A program made the position numbers and the translations under genes. 41,567 nucleotides of DNA from Treponema sp. (lineage in GTDB: Bacteria > Spirochaetota > Spirochaetia > Treponematales > Treponemataceae): NCBI GenBank assembly GCA_004554075.1, contig SFOB01000014.1, positions 1 through 41,567 of the forward strand, written 5' to 3'. A model generated the notes under the pieces. That model saw only the letters and a program-made list of their open reading frames with translations. It searched no databases and was not told where the DNA came from. Positions within the stretch are counted from its first letter, which is position 1, and each line of letters starts with the position of its first letter. Of this stretch, positions 1-7,981 are shown one piece after another.

Positions 1-56
1 TATTCTGCCAAAACCTTTACTCTCAAGTCAATTGGATAAGGAATTGTAACTCCCAT
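1..56 (-). CDS. Transposase orfA-like protein, N-terminal fragment
   Basis: The first 18 codons read MGVTIPYPIDLRVKVLAE. The pattern 'YPIDLRVKVLAE' resembles the first helix of the helix-turn-helix domain of IS3-type OrfA and related transposases, which binds the element's ends. The ATG (54-56) follows a GGAGG ribosome binding site with 7 nt spacing. The rest lies outside the window, so I cannot tell whether the transposase is intact. An IS630-type transposase is an alternative, but the end sequence fits IS3 better. Confidence 0.5.
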   Translation of the reverse strand, partial: MGVTIPYPIDLRVKVLAE

Positions 57-99
57 TTTCTAACCTCCAAAAAGTGTCTAACTTTTTGGGGTCAGTTCA
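1..99 (-). mobile_element. IS3-like insertion sequence, end fragment
   Basis: Read on the minus strand, an end-like sequence starts at 99 (TGAACTGACCCCAAAAAGTT, then AGACAC), followed by a ribosome binding site (GGAGG at 64-68) and an ATG at 56. This arrangement is typical of the terminal inverted repeat and orfA start of IS3-family (IS150-like) elements. The element runs off the left edge of the window, so its other end and any target duplication cannot be seen. The IS3 assignment rests on the terminal sequence and the first 18 residues only. Confidence 0.55.
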
Positions 100-184
100 C
101 CTAAACCCCTGCAATTAAAAAATACATATTAACACGAAGATTTTACACATTTTATATGTACTTTTGACATTAGCTTAAAAAAAA

Positions 185-308
185 GCAGGCGTTGCGGGCG
201 GCGTTTGAGCCCGCAGAGGGGGTAGCGGACAAGACCGGAGCGAGTGAGTGAGCTGAAAGCGAACGAACGAGTGAGGACTTGGGAGCGTGGGGGAGACTTC
301 CCCCACCT
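185..308 (+). repeat. GC-rich dispersed intergenic repeat, copy 1
   Basis: This is a GC-rich block in an AT-rich intergenic region next to the 3' end of the HD-GYP gene. It shares successive segments with the blocks at 4485-4570 and 9958-10060 in inverse orientation: GCGTTGCGGG, TTGAGCCC, GGGGTAGCGGACAAGACCG, GAGGACTTGGGAGCG, and a closing hairpin (here GTGGGGG/CCCCCAC at 287-306). This copy carries about 30 extra bases in the middle (near 240-272). The short upstream stretch 100-184 is AT-rich and shows no gene. Confidence 0.75.
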
Positions 309-313
309 TTTCC

Positions 314-1240
314 TTAAACCTCCAGCATCTCGGCTACAGAGGCCTGCTTGCTGATTTTTTCTTTTACGCGATCCATGCAGGCAAGAACATCTTCTTTTGG
401 AATAGTACAGAAAAGAGAAACCAGGTAGGTATCCAGCTGCTTGCCTTCTACCCGCTGCAGAATCTCGATGGCTTCTTCGTGGGTCTTGCCGGGCTTGTAA
501 GAGCGGGCCATTGTGATTGCAGAATAGGTGTCGGCAACGGAAATTATGCGGGCTGCAAAAGGAATCTTGTCGCCGGGAAGGCCAAAATAGCCGGAGCCGT
601 CAATGCGCTCGTGATGATACATAATCCATTCTTTAATGAGCTCAAAGGATTTAAGCGGGCGCAGAATCTGCACGGAGATTTCCGGATGGCGGCGCATCAC
701 ATTCCATTCATCAGGATTAAGGGTGGCTGGCTTATTCAGGATTGCCTCTGGAACACCAAGCTTACCAACGTCGTGGAAGAGAGCGGCATACTTAAGGTTT
801 TCTTCGTTGATTCTGCGCTTAAAGCCGGCTGGCAGATTTTTGTAAATCAAAAGGGAAAGCTCCTGAACATGAAGGCTGTGACCATTTAAGTTTGGGTCAC
901 GGGCTTCTACAATTCCAATCAGGGCTTCGGAAATAGAAAAAGCTGATCTTCTGATTTCTTTAGTAAGGTTGAAAATCCAGAGCAAAACGGTGGTAACAAA
1001 AACCGCGCCGGCAAACAAAAGGATTCCTACCCAGACTGTCTGAACTTTTACAAAAAATATAATCAGATAAACTACACAGAAAAGCAGAACCATTTCGAAA
1101 ATCAGGAAGTCAAGAAACTGGCTTCTTTTGTTTTCTGTAACGTTATGCCTTTTGGAAAGAATAAAGCGGATATCAATTATCAGGTTGCAGATTTGTAAAA
1201 CAAATCCCAGCAGAATCAAAGTCTGCCCTAAAATGAACAT
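314..1240 (-). CDS. Membrane-anchored HD-GYP domain protein (probable cyclic di-GMP phosphodiesterase)
   Basis: This 308-residue protein has three N-terminal hydrophobic segments (about 1-25, 43-65, 68-92) and a cytoplasmic HD-GYP domain (about 100-300). Seen directly: HDVGK with the HD pair near 156-157, RHPE near 184, HHERIDGSGY near 209-218 and the metal-site SVAD near 234-237. HD-GYP domains hydrolyse cyclic di-GMP. The name-giving motif reads GYF instead of GYP, which occurs in some members but makes activity less certain. No sensor domain precedes it beyond the membrane part. The gene is monocistronic, divergent from the EamA transporter, and starts 9 nt after its -10 box without a ribosome binding site. 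Confidence 0.85.
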   Translation of the reverse strand: MFILGQTLILLGFVLQICNLIIDIRFILSKRHNVTENKRSQFLDFLIFEMVLLFCVVYLIIFFVKVQTVWVGILLFAGAVFVTTVLLWIFNLTKEIRRSAFSISEALIGIVEARDPNLNGHSLHVQELSLLIYKNLPAGFKRRINEENLKYAALFHDVGKLGVPEAILNKPATLNPDEWNVMRRHPEISVQILRPLKSFELIKEWIMYHHERIDGSGYFGLPGDKIPFAARIISVADTYSAITMARSYKPGKTHEEAIEILQRVEGKQLDTYLVSLFCTIPKEDVLACMDRVKEKISKQASVAEMLEV

Positions 1241-1249
1241 AAGACAAGT

Positions 1250-1279
1250 CTAATACCAAAGTGCTAAAAGTCAAGTCAA
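1250..1279 (-). promoter_or_regulatory. Promoter of the HD-GYP gene
   Basis: Minus strand: TTGACT (1274-1279), 18-bp spacer, TATTAG (1250-1255). The -10 box ends 9 nt before the ATG and no ribosome binding site lies between, so the mRNA would have almost no leader. Confidence 0.55.
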
Positions 1280-1285
1280 ACAAAC

Positions 1286-1424
1286 GTCATGCTGAATTTA
1301 TTTCAGCATCTTGTGAAAATAGATCCCTACCCCTTCGCAGCACAGCTGCTCGGAGACTCGCTAAAAATGCTCCACCGGAGCATTTTTACGGCTTTCAGCC
1401 GTCGCTCCCTAAGTTCAGGATGAC
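1286..1424 (+). repeat. Composite hairpin repeat, copy 1
   Basis: Hairpin A is GTCAT-GCTGAA-N5-TTCAGC-ATCT (1286-1311). An inverted, degenerate partner begins at AGATCC (1321) and ends TTCAGG-ATGAC (1414-1424). Its middle holds a second element (1333-1411) that starts CTTCGCAGCA and ends GTCGCTCCCTA. This inner element contains a perfect 11-bp stem AAAAATGCTCC/GGAGCATTTTT (1363-1373/1377-1387) and a 6-bp stem ACGGCT/AGCCGT (1388-1402). The block at 31539-31677 has the same layout with different stem bases. It is non-coding, although one forward frame reads through it into the EamA gene. Confidence 0.8.
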
Positions 1425-1440
1425 AACTTTTCGTTTGAAA

Positions 1441-1469
1441 ATGACAAATCACCAGAAATACAGTATAAT
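1441..1469 (+). promoter_or_regulatory. Promoter of the EamA transporter gene
   Basis: ATGACA (1441-1446), 17-bp spacer, TATAAT (1464-1469). The -10 box ends 7 nt before the ATG at 1477, which predicts a leaderless transcript. This is a main reason for preferring that start over upstream in-frame codons. Confidence 0.6.
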
Positions 1470-1476
1470 TAAAGAA

Positions 1477-2430
1477 ATGAAGCCACGTTCAAATACCACA
1501 AAGGGTATCTTTTTTATCATCTGCTCGGCATTTTTCTTTGCGCTCATGGCCGTTTTTGTGCGGCTGGCGGGGGATATTCACTTTGTGCAGAAGGCTTTTT
1601 TCAGAAACGCGGTTGCTTTTTTAATTGCCCTGGGCGGTACAATCCGAGATGTGCGCCACAACGGCCGTGAAGCAATTCGCATTCCTAAGGGAGCACCTCT
1701 TTATTTGTTTCTGAGGGCCTTTGCAGGCTCGGTTGGTGTATTTGGAAACTTTTACGCAATCGACCACATCCTTCTGGCAGACGCAGCAATCCTCAATAAA
1801 ATGGCACCTTTCTTTACGATTATTTTCTGCTACATAATCCTGCGTGAGAAAATCAAACCGGTACCTCTTGCCTGCATTCTTGTTGCCTTCTGCGGTTCTA
1901 TCCTGATTGTAAAACCTTCCTTCAACTTTACTCAGATGATTCCAACCCTGGCAGCTTTTATGGGTGGAGTTGGAGCCGGCCTCGCTTATGCAAGCATCAG
2001 AAAACTAAGCTACCTTAAGTGCAACGGAAAAATCATCATTCTCTTTTTCTCTGCCTTTTCGATGATGCTTTCTGTGCCTTACATGATTACAAGCTTTAAT
2101 CCTATGACACTGCAACAGACAATTATGCTTTTGTGCGCAGGTGCCTGTGCGGCCGGTGGTCAGTTCTCTATCACCGCTGCCTACTACCACGCCCCTGCCA
2201 GCAAGATTTCAATTTACGACTATTCACAGATTCTTTTCTCTACCCTTTTTGGTCTGGTCTTCTTTGGACAGTTCCCAGATTGGATGAGCCTTATCGGCTA
2301 CATCATCATCATAAGCATGGCAATTGTAAATTACATTTACACCCACAGACATGCGGAGGCTGCGGAAGTTGAAAACACTTCAGAATCTGTTGAGTCTTCT
2401 CCTGCGCCCGCTCCCCAGGAAAATAACTGA
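1477..2430 (+). CDS. EamA/DMT-family transporter
   Basis: This is a 317-residue integral membrane protein with about ten hydrophobic helices in two EamA repeats (about 10-145 and 155-290), the layout of the drug/metabolite transporter superfamily. Substrates range from amino acids and nucleotides to drugs, and none can be named here. The start at 1477 (MKPRSNTTKG) was chosen because a TATAAT box ends 7 nt upstream and the first membrane helix follows directly. The longer frame from 1261 would translate the hairpin repeat. The C-terminus ends in an acidic, Pro/Ala-rich tail. The next gene starts 4 nt after the stop, so the two are probably cotranscribed. Confidence 0.85.
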   Translation: MKPRSNTTKGIFFIICSAFFFALMAVFVRLAGDIHFVQKAFFRNAVAFLIALGGTIRDVRHNGREAIRIPKGAPLYLFLRAFAGSVGVFGNFYAIDHILLADAAILNKMAPFFTIIFCYIILREKIKPVPLACILVAFCGSILIVKPSFNFTQMIPTLAAFMGGVGAGLAYASIRKLSYLKCNGKIIILFFSAFSMMLSVPYMITSFNPMTLQQTIMLLCAGACAAGGQFSITAAYYHAPASKISIYDYSQILFSTLFGLVFFGQFPDWMSLIGYIIIISMAIVNYIYTHRHAEAAEVENTSESVESSPAPAPQENN

Positions 2431-2434
2431 TCTT

Positions 2435-3121
2435 ATGACACAGATTCAGAAAATCCTTTTTAAATATCAGGACACAAAATACGCAGACTTTTCTGCAAAG
2501 CTGGTTCCTACCCTGCCCCGCGAAGCTTTTATTGGTGTGAGGTCTCCGGCTTACAAGGAAGTAATTCGAGAGCTCAAGACCTTGCCGCCGACCGAGGTCG
2601 AAGATTTTCTGACTGACCTTCCTCACAAATATCACGAAGAAAACTGCCTGCAGATTGCCCTTATAAATAAAATTAAAAATTATGAAGAATGTCTTAAGGC
2701 TCTCGAGGCTTTCCTTCCTTATGTTAATAGCTGGGCAGTAAGCGACGGACTGAATCCACCAGCCCTGAAAAAGAACCGCCTCCAGCTTCTGCCAAAGCTG
2801 CAGGAGTGGATTCGCTCAGACAAGCCTTTTACTCAGCGCGTGGGCATGCTGCTTTTGATGAAATATTTTCTTGATGATGATTTTAAGGTGGAATACCTCG
2901 AACTGCCTGCCTCAATCCGAAGTGATGAATATTATGTAAACATGATGACTGCCTGGCTTTTTGCAGAAGCGCTTGTGAAACAGTGGGACGCTGCCATCAC
3001 TTTTATTCGCGGCAAAAAACTTGATGTCTGGACTCACAACAAGGCTATTCAAAAAGCCTGCGAAAGTTTCCGTGTAAGTCCAGAGCACAAGGAATATTTA
3101 AGAAGCCTCAGAATAAACTAA
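2435..3121 (+). CDS. AlkD-like DNA alkylation repair protein
   Basis: This 228-residue all-helical protein matches the DNA alkylation repair enzyme family (AlkC/AlkD, HEAT-like repeats), whose members excise N3- and N7-alkylpurines. Visible family features are the early GVRSPAYKEVIREL segment, the central NSWAVSDGLNPPAL region and the downstream W...F RVGMLLLMKYFL region. The start at 2435 (MTQIQKILFKYQ) lies 4 nt after the upstream stop with a weak AGGA site. Upstream in-frame codons would overlap the transporter. The 3' end overlaps the convergent kinase-like gene by 4 bp. Confidence 0.85.
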   Translation: MTQIQKILFKYQDTKYADFSAKLVPTLPREAFIGVRSPAYKEVIRELKTLPPTEVEDFLTDLPHKYHEENCLQIALINKIKNYEECLKALEAFLPYVNSWAVSDGLNPPALKKNRLQLLPKLQEWIRSDKPFTQRVGMLLLMKYFLDDDFKVEYLELPASIRSDEYYVNMMTAWLFAEALVKQWDAAITFIRGKKLDVWTHNKAIQKACESFRVSPEHKEYLRSLRIN

Positions 3122-3630
3122 AGCGACTTTATAAAATCTTCGATAAGACCGGCAGTTTCTTCCAGCGTCTGATTTGTGTTATCAACAAAGAGCTGGAACT
3201 TACCTCTGCTTCTTTTGAACCAGGCGCTGTATTCGTGCTGACTTTTGATAAAGTCGTCACTGTCGGTACGGCGCTCTGCAGGACGGGCCTTAAGGCGCTT
3301 TGTAATTTCTTCGTCTGAACAGGTCATGCCGATAAAGAAAGTGCGTCCTATGTTTTCCGGCAGGTCCACGTAATTATAAAAGTTCGGCGGATTCATACCG
3401 GCACTCACAAAGAAAATATTCTTATCGCCGGAGATTTCGTCAGCACGTTTGAGGGTGTCAGTATAATACTGATTTTCGTGGTCAGTTCCTTTGTAGCTAT
3501 GCCAGTTCAGGCCGACCGCATCTGTGTCAATACAGGCAAAATCCGGCAGCTGATTTCGCTGGGCGATAAGTTCGCGTATTGTAGATTTTCCAACGCCACA
3601 TGGGGCGCATAAAATTACCAGTGTTTTCAT
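3118..3630 (-). CDS. P-loop AAA-type small kinase-like protein
   Basis: This 170-residue protein has a Walker A motif at the very start (APCGVGKST, about residues 9-17) and the size of a nucleoside/shikimate-type kinase. A conserved acidic DTDAVG follows near 35, and a basic lid-like stretch (RLKARPAERR) near 112-121. It probably phosphorylates a small molecule, but the substrate cannot be read from sequence. It lies 3 nt downstream of the CD3324/ParB-like gene and is probably cotranscribed with it. Confidence 0.7.
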   Translation of the reverse strand: MKTLVILCAPCGVGKSTIRELIAQRNQLPDFACIDTDAVGLNWHSYKGTDHENQYYTDTLKRADEISGDKNIFFVSAGMNPPNFYNYVDLPENIGRTFFIGMTCSDEEITKRLKARPAERRTDSDDFIKSQHEYSAWFKRSRGKFQLFVDNTNQTLEETAGLIEDFIKSL

Positions 3631-3633
3631 TAA

Positions 3634-4383
3634 CTATCTCCTTATCACAGGGGCTCCCTCGGCATAATTTCCGTAGCGGGCCATAAACTCTTCATATTCT
3701 GCCTGCTCGGTAATCCAGATGATAAAATATGCTTCTTTTACACCCAGATTTTTATAAGCCTGCAGACGGGTATTTCCATCGTTCATTTCAAAATCACTTT
3801 CAACATAGTGGGCAATAAGCGGCGGCATGTCGGGATCTTTTTTAATTGAATCCTCCAGGGCTGCCACGTGAATCGGCCACCAGTCTTTATCAATTCTATA
3901 TTTCATACCTTCTTCCGGTCCGGTGTTGCGCTCAAACATTTCAAGCGGCATTTTTATCGGGCCGATGTAATAGCGCTCGAAAAGTTTGAGTCCGTCAGAC
4001 AAAGGAACATTGCTTTTGTCCGGGTCATGAAGATAAGTATGAATCCATTCATCAATTTTATTTTCCTTGGCATAAGCCTTAGCCGAAGAAAGAGTCTTTG
4101 TAAATTGCAGCATAGTGCGCTCCTGTTTTGTGTAGACAATATGCTTTACAGAATCAAAGGAAAGACAATACTTTTCCGAGAGCTGCTCAATTGTCAGCCC
4201 CTCTGCAAAATCTTTTTTCATGCTCTGATTTCTCTTTGCAAGATATGCCCTGTAGCCCGAAGATTCACCCCAGGCCTTTTTGTCATTTTTAGCCGGAATA
4301 TAAATCGTCTCGCCGCTGACATACCGCTGAATCTGCTTCAAAAGATTTTCTGGAAAAATGTCCTGTGCATTTCTGTAATTCAT
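3634..4383 (-). CDS. CD3324-type HTH protein fused to a ParB-like domain
   Basis: In this 249-residue protein the N-terminal 86 residues match the CD3324 family: MNYRNAQDIFP start, IYIPAK, WGESSGYRAYLAKRN, then a helix-turn-helix (LTIEQLSEKYCLSFDSVKHIV). That family normally stands alone at about 90 residues. The C-terminal half (about 150-240) looks like a ParB/sulfiredoxin-type domain, with PPLIAHYVE followed by DGNTRLQAYKNLGVKEAYFI (the DGNxR..A motif). I infer a DNA-binding protein with an attached ParB-like nucleotide-binding or nuclease-type module. It is followed by the kinase-like gene. Confidence 0.7.
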   Translation of the reverse strand: MNYRNAQDIFPENLLKQIQRYVSGETIYIPAKNDKKAWGESSGYRAYLAKRNQSMKKDFAEGLTIEQLSEKYCLSFDSVKHIVYTKQERTMLQFTKTLSSAKAYAKENKIDEWIHTYLHDPDKSNVPLSDGLKLFERYYIGPIKMPLEMFERNTGPEEGMKYRIDKDWWPIHVAALEDSIKKDPDMPPLIAHYVESDFEMNDGNTRLQAYKNLGVKEAYFIIWITEQAEYEEFMARYGNYAEGAPVIRR

Positions 4384-4484
4384 AAAGTCCTCAGTTTCAA
4401 AGCGCTTTGTGATTTTAGAATATAGGATTTTGCCCTGGTTGTATATGTTGAGAATGGGTGGAGATATTGTTTACACATTTTTAT

Positions 4485-4570
4485 GAGGGGAAGGCATTCC
4501 CCTGCGCGCCAGCCCGCTTTGCGGTCTTGCGCTACCCTTTCTAACGGGGGTTCCCCCCGTAACGCCCCCA
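4485..4570 (-). repeat. GC-rich dispersed intergenic repeat, copy 2
   Basis: On the minus strand this block follows the same series as 185-308: GGGGGCGTTACGGGG, then GGGTAGCGCAAGACCGC, and a closing hairpin AGGGGAA/TTCCCCT (4486-4502). It sits between the AmrS stop and the start of the CD3324/ParB-like gene. The open frame across it on the minus strand is a by-product of the repeat and not a gene. Confidence 0.75.
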
Positions 4571-4583
4571 AAACTTTTCCTTG

Positions 4584-5432
4584 CTAAATATTTCCCGGAA
4601 AAACAAATTCCAGATTTTCTTTGGCAACTTCTACAAGGCGAAGGATTGTGTTGATTGGTGTCGGAGCTTTGTCCATAAGTTTGAATGCCGAAAAAAATCG
4701 CGTTATATGAAGCGGGATTTTCTTACCAGCCTGTTTTTCAAGAGTAGCCACCCAGTCAGAGAGTTTGCGTATTTCATCTTCGCTGTCATTTTCACCAGGG
4801 ATAATGAGTGTGGTGAGTTCTACGTGGCAGGACTTAGCGGCGCCTGTAATAAAATCTTTTGCCATCTGAAAGTCTCCACCAATGAAGTCGCTGTAGAAGC
4901 GGTCCGTAAATGCCTTGAGGTCTATGTTCATGGCATCGATGTATGGGAGGATTTCCTTGAGAACTTTTTGAGTTGCTGTTCCGTTTGTTACCAGCACATT
5001 TTGCAAACCTGATTCCTTTGCCAGTTTTGCCGTATCGCGCACAAACTCGTAACCGATGAGAGGCTCGTTGTAGGTGAAGGCAAGTCCTATGTTACCGCGC
5101 GAGTGGAGATTTAGAGCTGTCTTCACAATTTCTTCCGGCTCATAATAGTCTGCCCTGTCTTTGTATTCAAAAGCCTTTTGCGACCAGGAAATACTTGAGT
5201 TCTGACAGAAGGGACAGCGCAGGTTACAGCCATAAGAACCGAGTGACAAAATCATGCTGCCGGGGCGGAACATCTTAAGAGGTTTCTTTTCTATCGGGTC
5301 TAATGCAAGAGAAGTGAGCCTGCCGTAATTTCCGGCAACCACCTGCCCTTCACGACAGGTTCGTCCGCCGCAAAAGCCAGTCTGCCCTTCTTCAATTTTG
5401 CATTGTCTGAAGCATATATCACAAATAGTCAT
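4584..5432 (-). CDS. amrS: AmmeMemoRadiSam system radical SAM enzyme
   Basis: This 282-residue radical SAM protein has the cluster motif CNLRCPFC (Cys 69, 73, 76). It is preceded by an N-terminal cysteine-rich segment (Cys 4, 7, 11, 21, 26) and the diagnostic DPIEKKPL near 45-52. These features are characteristic of the radical SAM member of the AmmeMemoRadiSam triad. The triad is a conserved set of radical SAM enzyme, MEMO-like protein and AMMECR1-like protein whose reaction is not established. It lies 19 nt downstream of the gene that encodes both other members as one polypeptide. Confidence 0.92.
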   Translation of the reverse strand: MTICDICFRQCKIEEGQTGFCGGRTCREGQVVAGNYGRLTSLALDPIEKKPLKMFRPGSMILSLGSYGCNLRCPFCQNSSISWSQKAFEYKDRADYYEPEEIVKTALNLHSRGNIGLAFTYNEPLIGYEFVRDTAKLAKESGLQNVLVTNGTATQKVLKEILPYIDAMNIDLKAFTDRFYSDFIGGDFQMAKDFITGAAKSCHVELTTLIIPGENDSEDEIRKLSDWVATLEKQAGKKIPLHITRFFSAFKLMDKAPTPINTILRLVEVAKENLEFVFPGNI

Positions 5433-5451
5433 ATTGATTTTTCCAGACGAG

Positions 5452-6837
5452 CTAATAATGTCGCACTACTTCAAAGCGAAATAAATCTACATCCTCACCA
5501 GGAGCAATTCCGCCTTTACGCTTTGCAATTGAAATCTGCTGTTCAACTGTATCAACGCCGTCCAGGTCCGGAAGCAGCAGTCCACGCTTATAACCGCTCT
5601 GCACAATCACGCCGTATTTTTTTACGTCGAGTTCTGCAGGAGAAGAGATTTTTTCTGCCTCGCCAAGAACATCAACATTTATATCAAGATATTTAAGTTC
5701 ATCTTGGGTGACAGGTTCAAAACGAGGGTCTTCAGAAACAGCGCTCACTGCATTGTGAATTATCTCAAGTGCAAGATTTTCTTTTGTCGCGGCAATGGTT
5801 CCTATACAGCCACGCAGGGTTCCAAACTTATGAACAGAAACAAAAGCTCCAGCCCGAGTCTTCAAAAGCTCCTCAGGCACCCAGGAAGGCAATTCTAGCT
5901 CCTGACCATTTTTCACAAAGTATTCTGCAGACTCTCGAGCAAGCTTTACCCAGGCATCGGATTTGATACGTTTTTGTAAAAGTTCATCTTCTACCTGCTG
6001 GAGTCTTGCTTCAAGGAAATGTCGGCTCGCATCCTGCCCATTAGGAATAAAAGAACAGATTCCGTACCCTACACCAGTTACATCCTCGTGAGAATACTGA
6101 GTAGCCTCAACTGCCTGTCCATCCAGAGCACCCGCCATAATCACAAAAGATTTATGACCACACTCAGCCGCCTTCTGGCAGAAGTTTTCATCAAAATCAA
6201 AAAGTTCTCCAAAACGGGCAGCAGAACACACATCCATTATCCGCTTATCATAAAGGGGACCTTCTTCAGCAAAACCGTAAGGCCCATAATCCTGCAGCTT
6301 ATGCGACAAATCTCCACTGGCAACATATACAGTTCTGCGGTCCAGCGCCTCAACCGCATCCTTAATCATCATTCCATATTCATAATGCTTCAGAAGGTCA
6401 TAGCCCGAAAGCCCTGTGCGAACAAGCTTAAAGTCTGTAAATTTTTTAAGGATAAACCAGAGTGGCACCATAGTCCCGTGATCAAGAGCAGGATTCTTTT
6501 CACCAAGAGTGCCGGCCGGAAAGTGCACTGCATCAGCCATGCCACAAATTTTCTTCACAAGCTCTTCATCATATTCAACTTCAAACTTCACTTGAGGCGC
6601 GCCAAAATCAGCAAAAGAACCTACCGCTCCACTGCCCGGAGAAATATGAAAATAATCAGAATACATCACGCTGTGAGGACTGGAAATAAAAATCGTCTCA
6701 GGCTTAAGGGCCGCAATCTCATCAGCAACTTTTTCATAAGCCTTAATCGTTCTTTCAACCTGATTTTCACTTCCCCGGCCAACCTCCGGTACAATCATCG
6801 GTGGATGCGGAACCATAAAAGCTGCAACAATAGACAT
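5452..6837 (-). CDS. AmmeMemoRadiSam AmrB-AmrA fusion (MEMO-like plus AMMECR1 domains)
   Basis: In this 461-residue two-domain protein, residues 1-265 form a class III extradiol-dioxygenase/MEMO-like domain with the metal-ligand-type histidines in VPHPP (His 11), SPHS (His 55), DHG (His 120) and SGDLSH (His 179). Residues about 290-461 form an AMMECR1 domain with its signature LRGCIGT (341-347). Here the triad's proteins A and B are one chain, followed by AmrS. The function is unknown, but the fusion argues that A and B work together. It lies 18 nt downstream of the VOC gene in the same probable operon. Confidence 0.92.
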   Translation of the reverse strand: MSIVAAFMVPHPPMIVPEVGRGSENQVERTIKAYEKVADEIAALKPETIFISSPHSVMYSDYFHISPGSGAVGSFADFGAPQVKFEVEYDEELVKKICGMADAVHFPAGTLGEKNPALDHGTMVPLWFILKKFTDFKLVRTGLSGYDLLKHYEYGMMIKDAVEALDRRTVYVASGDLSHKLQDYGPYGFAEEGPLYDKRIMDVCSAARFGELFDFDENFCQKAAECGHKSFVIMAGALDGQAVEATQYSHEDVTGVGYGICSFIPNGQDASRHFLEARLQQVEDELLQKRIKSDAWVKLARESAEYFVKNGQELELPSWVPEELLKTRAGAFVSVHKFGTLRGCIGTIAATKENLALEIIHNAVSAVSEDPRFEPVTQDELKYLDINVDVLGEAEKISSPAELDVKKYGVIVQSGYKRGLLLPDLDGVDTVEQQISIAKRKGGIAPGEDVDLFRFEVVRHY

Positions 6838-6855
6838 ATCATCTCCTCCCCTCTT

Positions 6856-7272
6856 CTAACTTTCTGGATTAAACAACTCCACCTGCTCACCAAGTGGTCC
6901 ATAGAAAAATGACATTCTCGCATGAAACTCCGGATGACTTGGAATGGTAATATCCTTTGGTTTTATAAAAACTTCATAGCCGGCCTCTTCAACTTTTGTC
7001 GCAAGCTCGTCTACCATTTTTGTCTGAAGGGCAAAATGCCGCACTGCACCAAGCTCGCGGATTCCGTCTCCGTTGCAGAAAATCTCAAGTCTGGCCGGCG
7101 CCGCGCCACTTTCACTTCCGCCAGACTTCAGCATAACGCCTTCCGCCCAGCGACGCTCTTCCTCAAACCCTAAAACATCTTTATAAAATGCAACCGCCTT
7201 TTCAAACAAAGCCGGATCCTTACACTTCATCGAAATATGATGCATTCCTGTTATCACATAATTCTTTTCCAT
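6856..7272 (-). CDS. VOC (glyoxalase-fold) family protein
   Basis: This 138-residue protein has the two beta-alpha-beta-beta-beta modules of the vicinal oxygen chelate superfamily. The first is GMHHISMKCKDPALFEKAVAF with 'FYKDVLGFE'; the second starts near RHFALQT and ends with 'YGPLGEQVELFNP'. Candidate metal ligands are His 11/12, His 80 and Glu 133. Members include lyases, dioxygenases and antibiotic-binding proteins, so the substrate is open. It lies 26 nt after the GNAT gene and 18 nt before the AmrB-AmrA fusion. Confidence 0.8.
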   Translation of the reverse strand: MEKNYVITGMHHISMKCKDPALFEKAVAFYKDVLGFEEERRWAEGVMLKSGGSESGAAPARLEIFCNGDGIRELGAVRHFALQTKMVDELATKVEEAGYEVFIKPKDITIPSHPEFHARMSFFYGPLGEQVELFNPES

Positions 7273-7298
7273 ACTTTTTACACCCTATGTTTTTAATA

Positions 7299-7937
7299 TC
7301 AACCAAGTGTCTTTCTCATAATATAAGATTCGCCATTCTGGGAGACTACTTTAAATCCCGCTTTTTCATACATATGCATCGGACCGGTAAATGCCTGGCC
7401 CATATAGCCGCCGTCTTTTACAGGATATGCTTCAACATACTTAAAGCCTTCTGCCCTTGCATCTTCGCAGACTCGTTGCAGCAGCATTGAAGCGAGACCT
7501 TTTCCACGATAATCAGGAGCAATTTCAAAACAGACAATGGCCTTAACCTGGCCTGGCCCGTCACAGTTTATGGCAGGCTGGTCTTCCGGAGGAGTATGAA
7601 GATCAAACTCTCCGGTGTGGTAATAACTTAATCTTTCATTTGCGTTACACCAGCCCACAGACATACCTTTATCAAAAACAAGGTATCCCTGAATTTCTCC
7701 GGAAACTACCATTCGTTCGGCAGACTCCCGCAACGCTCTCTTCCAGCTTTCAAAATCATTACCGTATTCTTCCGCTTTCTGATAGAGTTCTGTTTTCATT
7801 CTTTCCTTGCTCAAATTAAAGGCATTGCAATAACATGGGGCGAACGGCGAACCGTCAGAAAAAGCTCTGTTATCAAAAAAATCAAAATAATCTTTTACAA
7901 GGTCTGGGGTCAGTTTTCTAATTTCAAAAGTATCCAT
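7299..7937 (-). CDS. GNAT-family N-acetyltransferase
   Basis: This 212-residue protein carries a GNAT domain. The acetyl-CoA-binding motif is CFEIAPDYRGKGLASMLLQR (about 135-154), and the C-terminal motif B reads 'MYEKAGFKVVSQNGESYIMRK'-like across the last 22 residues. It also contains a Trp/Cys-containing segment (CYCNAFN) near 37-43. The acceptor substrate is unknown. A ribosome binding site (AAGGA) precedes the start. It is the second gene of the probable five-gene operon that ends in amrS. Confidence 0.82.
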   Translation of the reverse strand: MDTFEIRKLTPDLVKDYFDFFDNRAFSDGSPFAPCYCNAFNLSKERMKTELYQKAEEYGNDFESWKRALRESAERMVVSGEIQGYLVFDKGMSVGWCNANERLSYYHTGEFDLHTPPEDQPAINCDGPGQVKAIVCFEIAPDYRGKGLASMLLQRVCEDARAEGFKYVEAYPVKDGGYMGQAFTGPMHMYEKAGFKVVSQNGESYIMRKTLG

Positions 7938-7981
7938 TTCTTAATCCTTCATATAAATATCAATTGAAAAGTTCATCAGCC

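Noticed and set aside
287..889. 200-residue plus-strand frame opposite the HD-GYP gene
   Set aside because: Antisense to the catalytic domain; no family features.
1261..1476. N-terminal extension of the first EamA gene, in frame from 1261
   Set aside because: It translates the hairpin repeat, and a promoter box (TATAAT 1464-1469) lies within it; the membrane protein starts normally at 1477.
4380..4571. 63-residue minus-strand frame beginning near 4571
   Set aside because: It is the translation of the GC-rich repeat; repeats of this kind give open frames by composition.
6019..6912. 297-residue plus-strand frame opposite the AmrB-AmrA gene
   Set aside because: Antisense shadow of a clear two-domain gene; basic, low-quality composition and no start signals.
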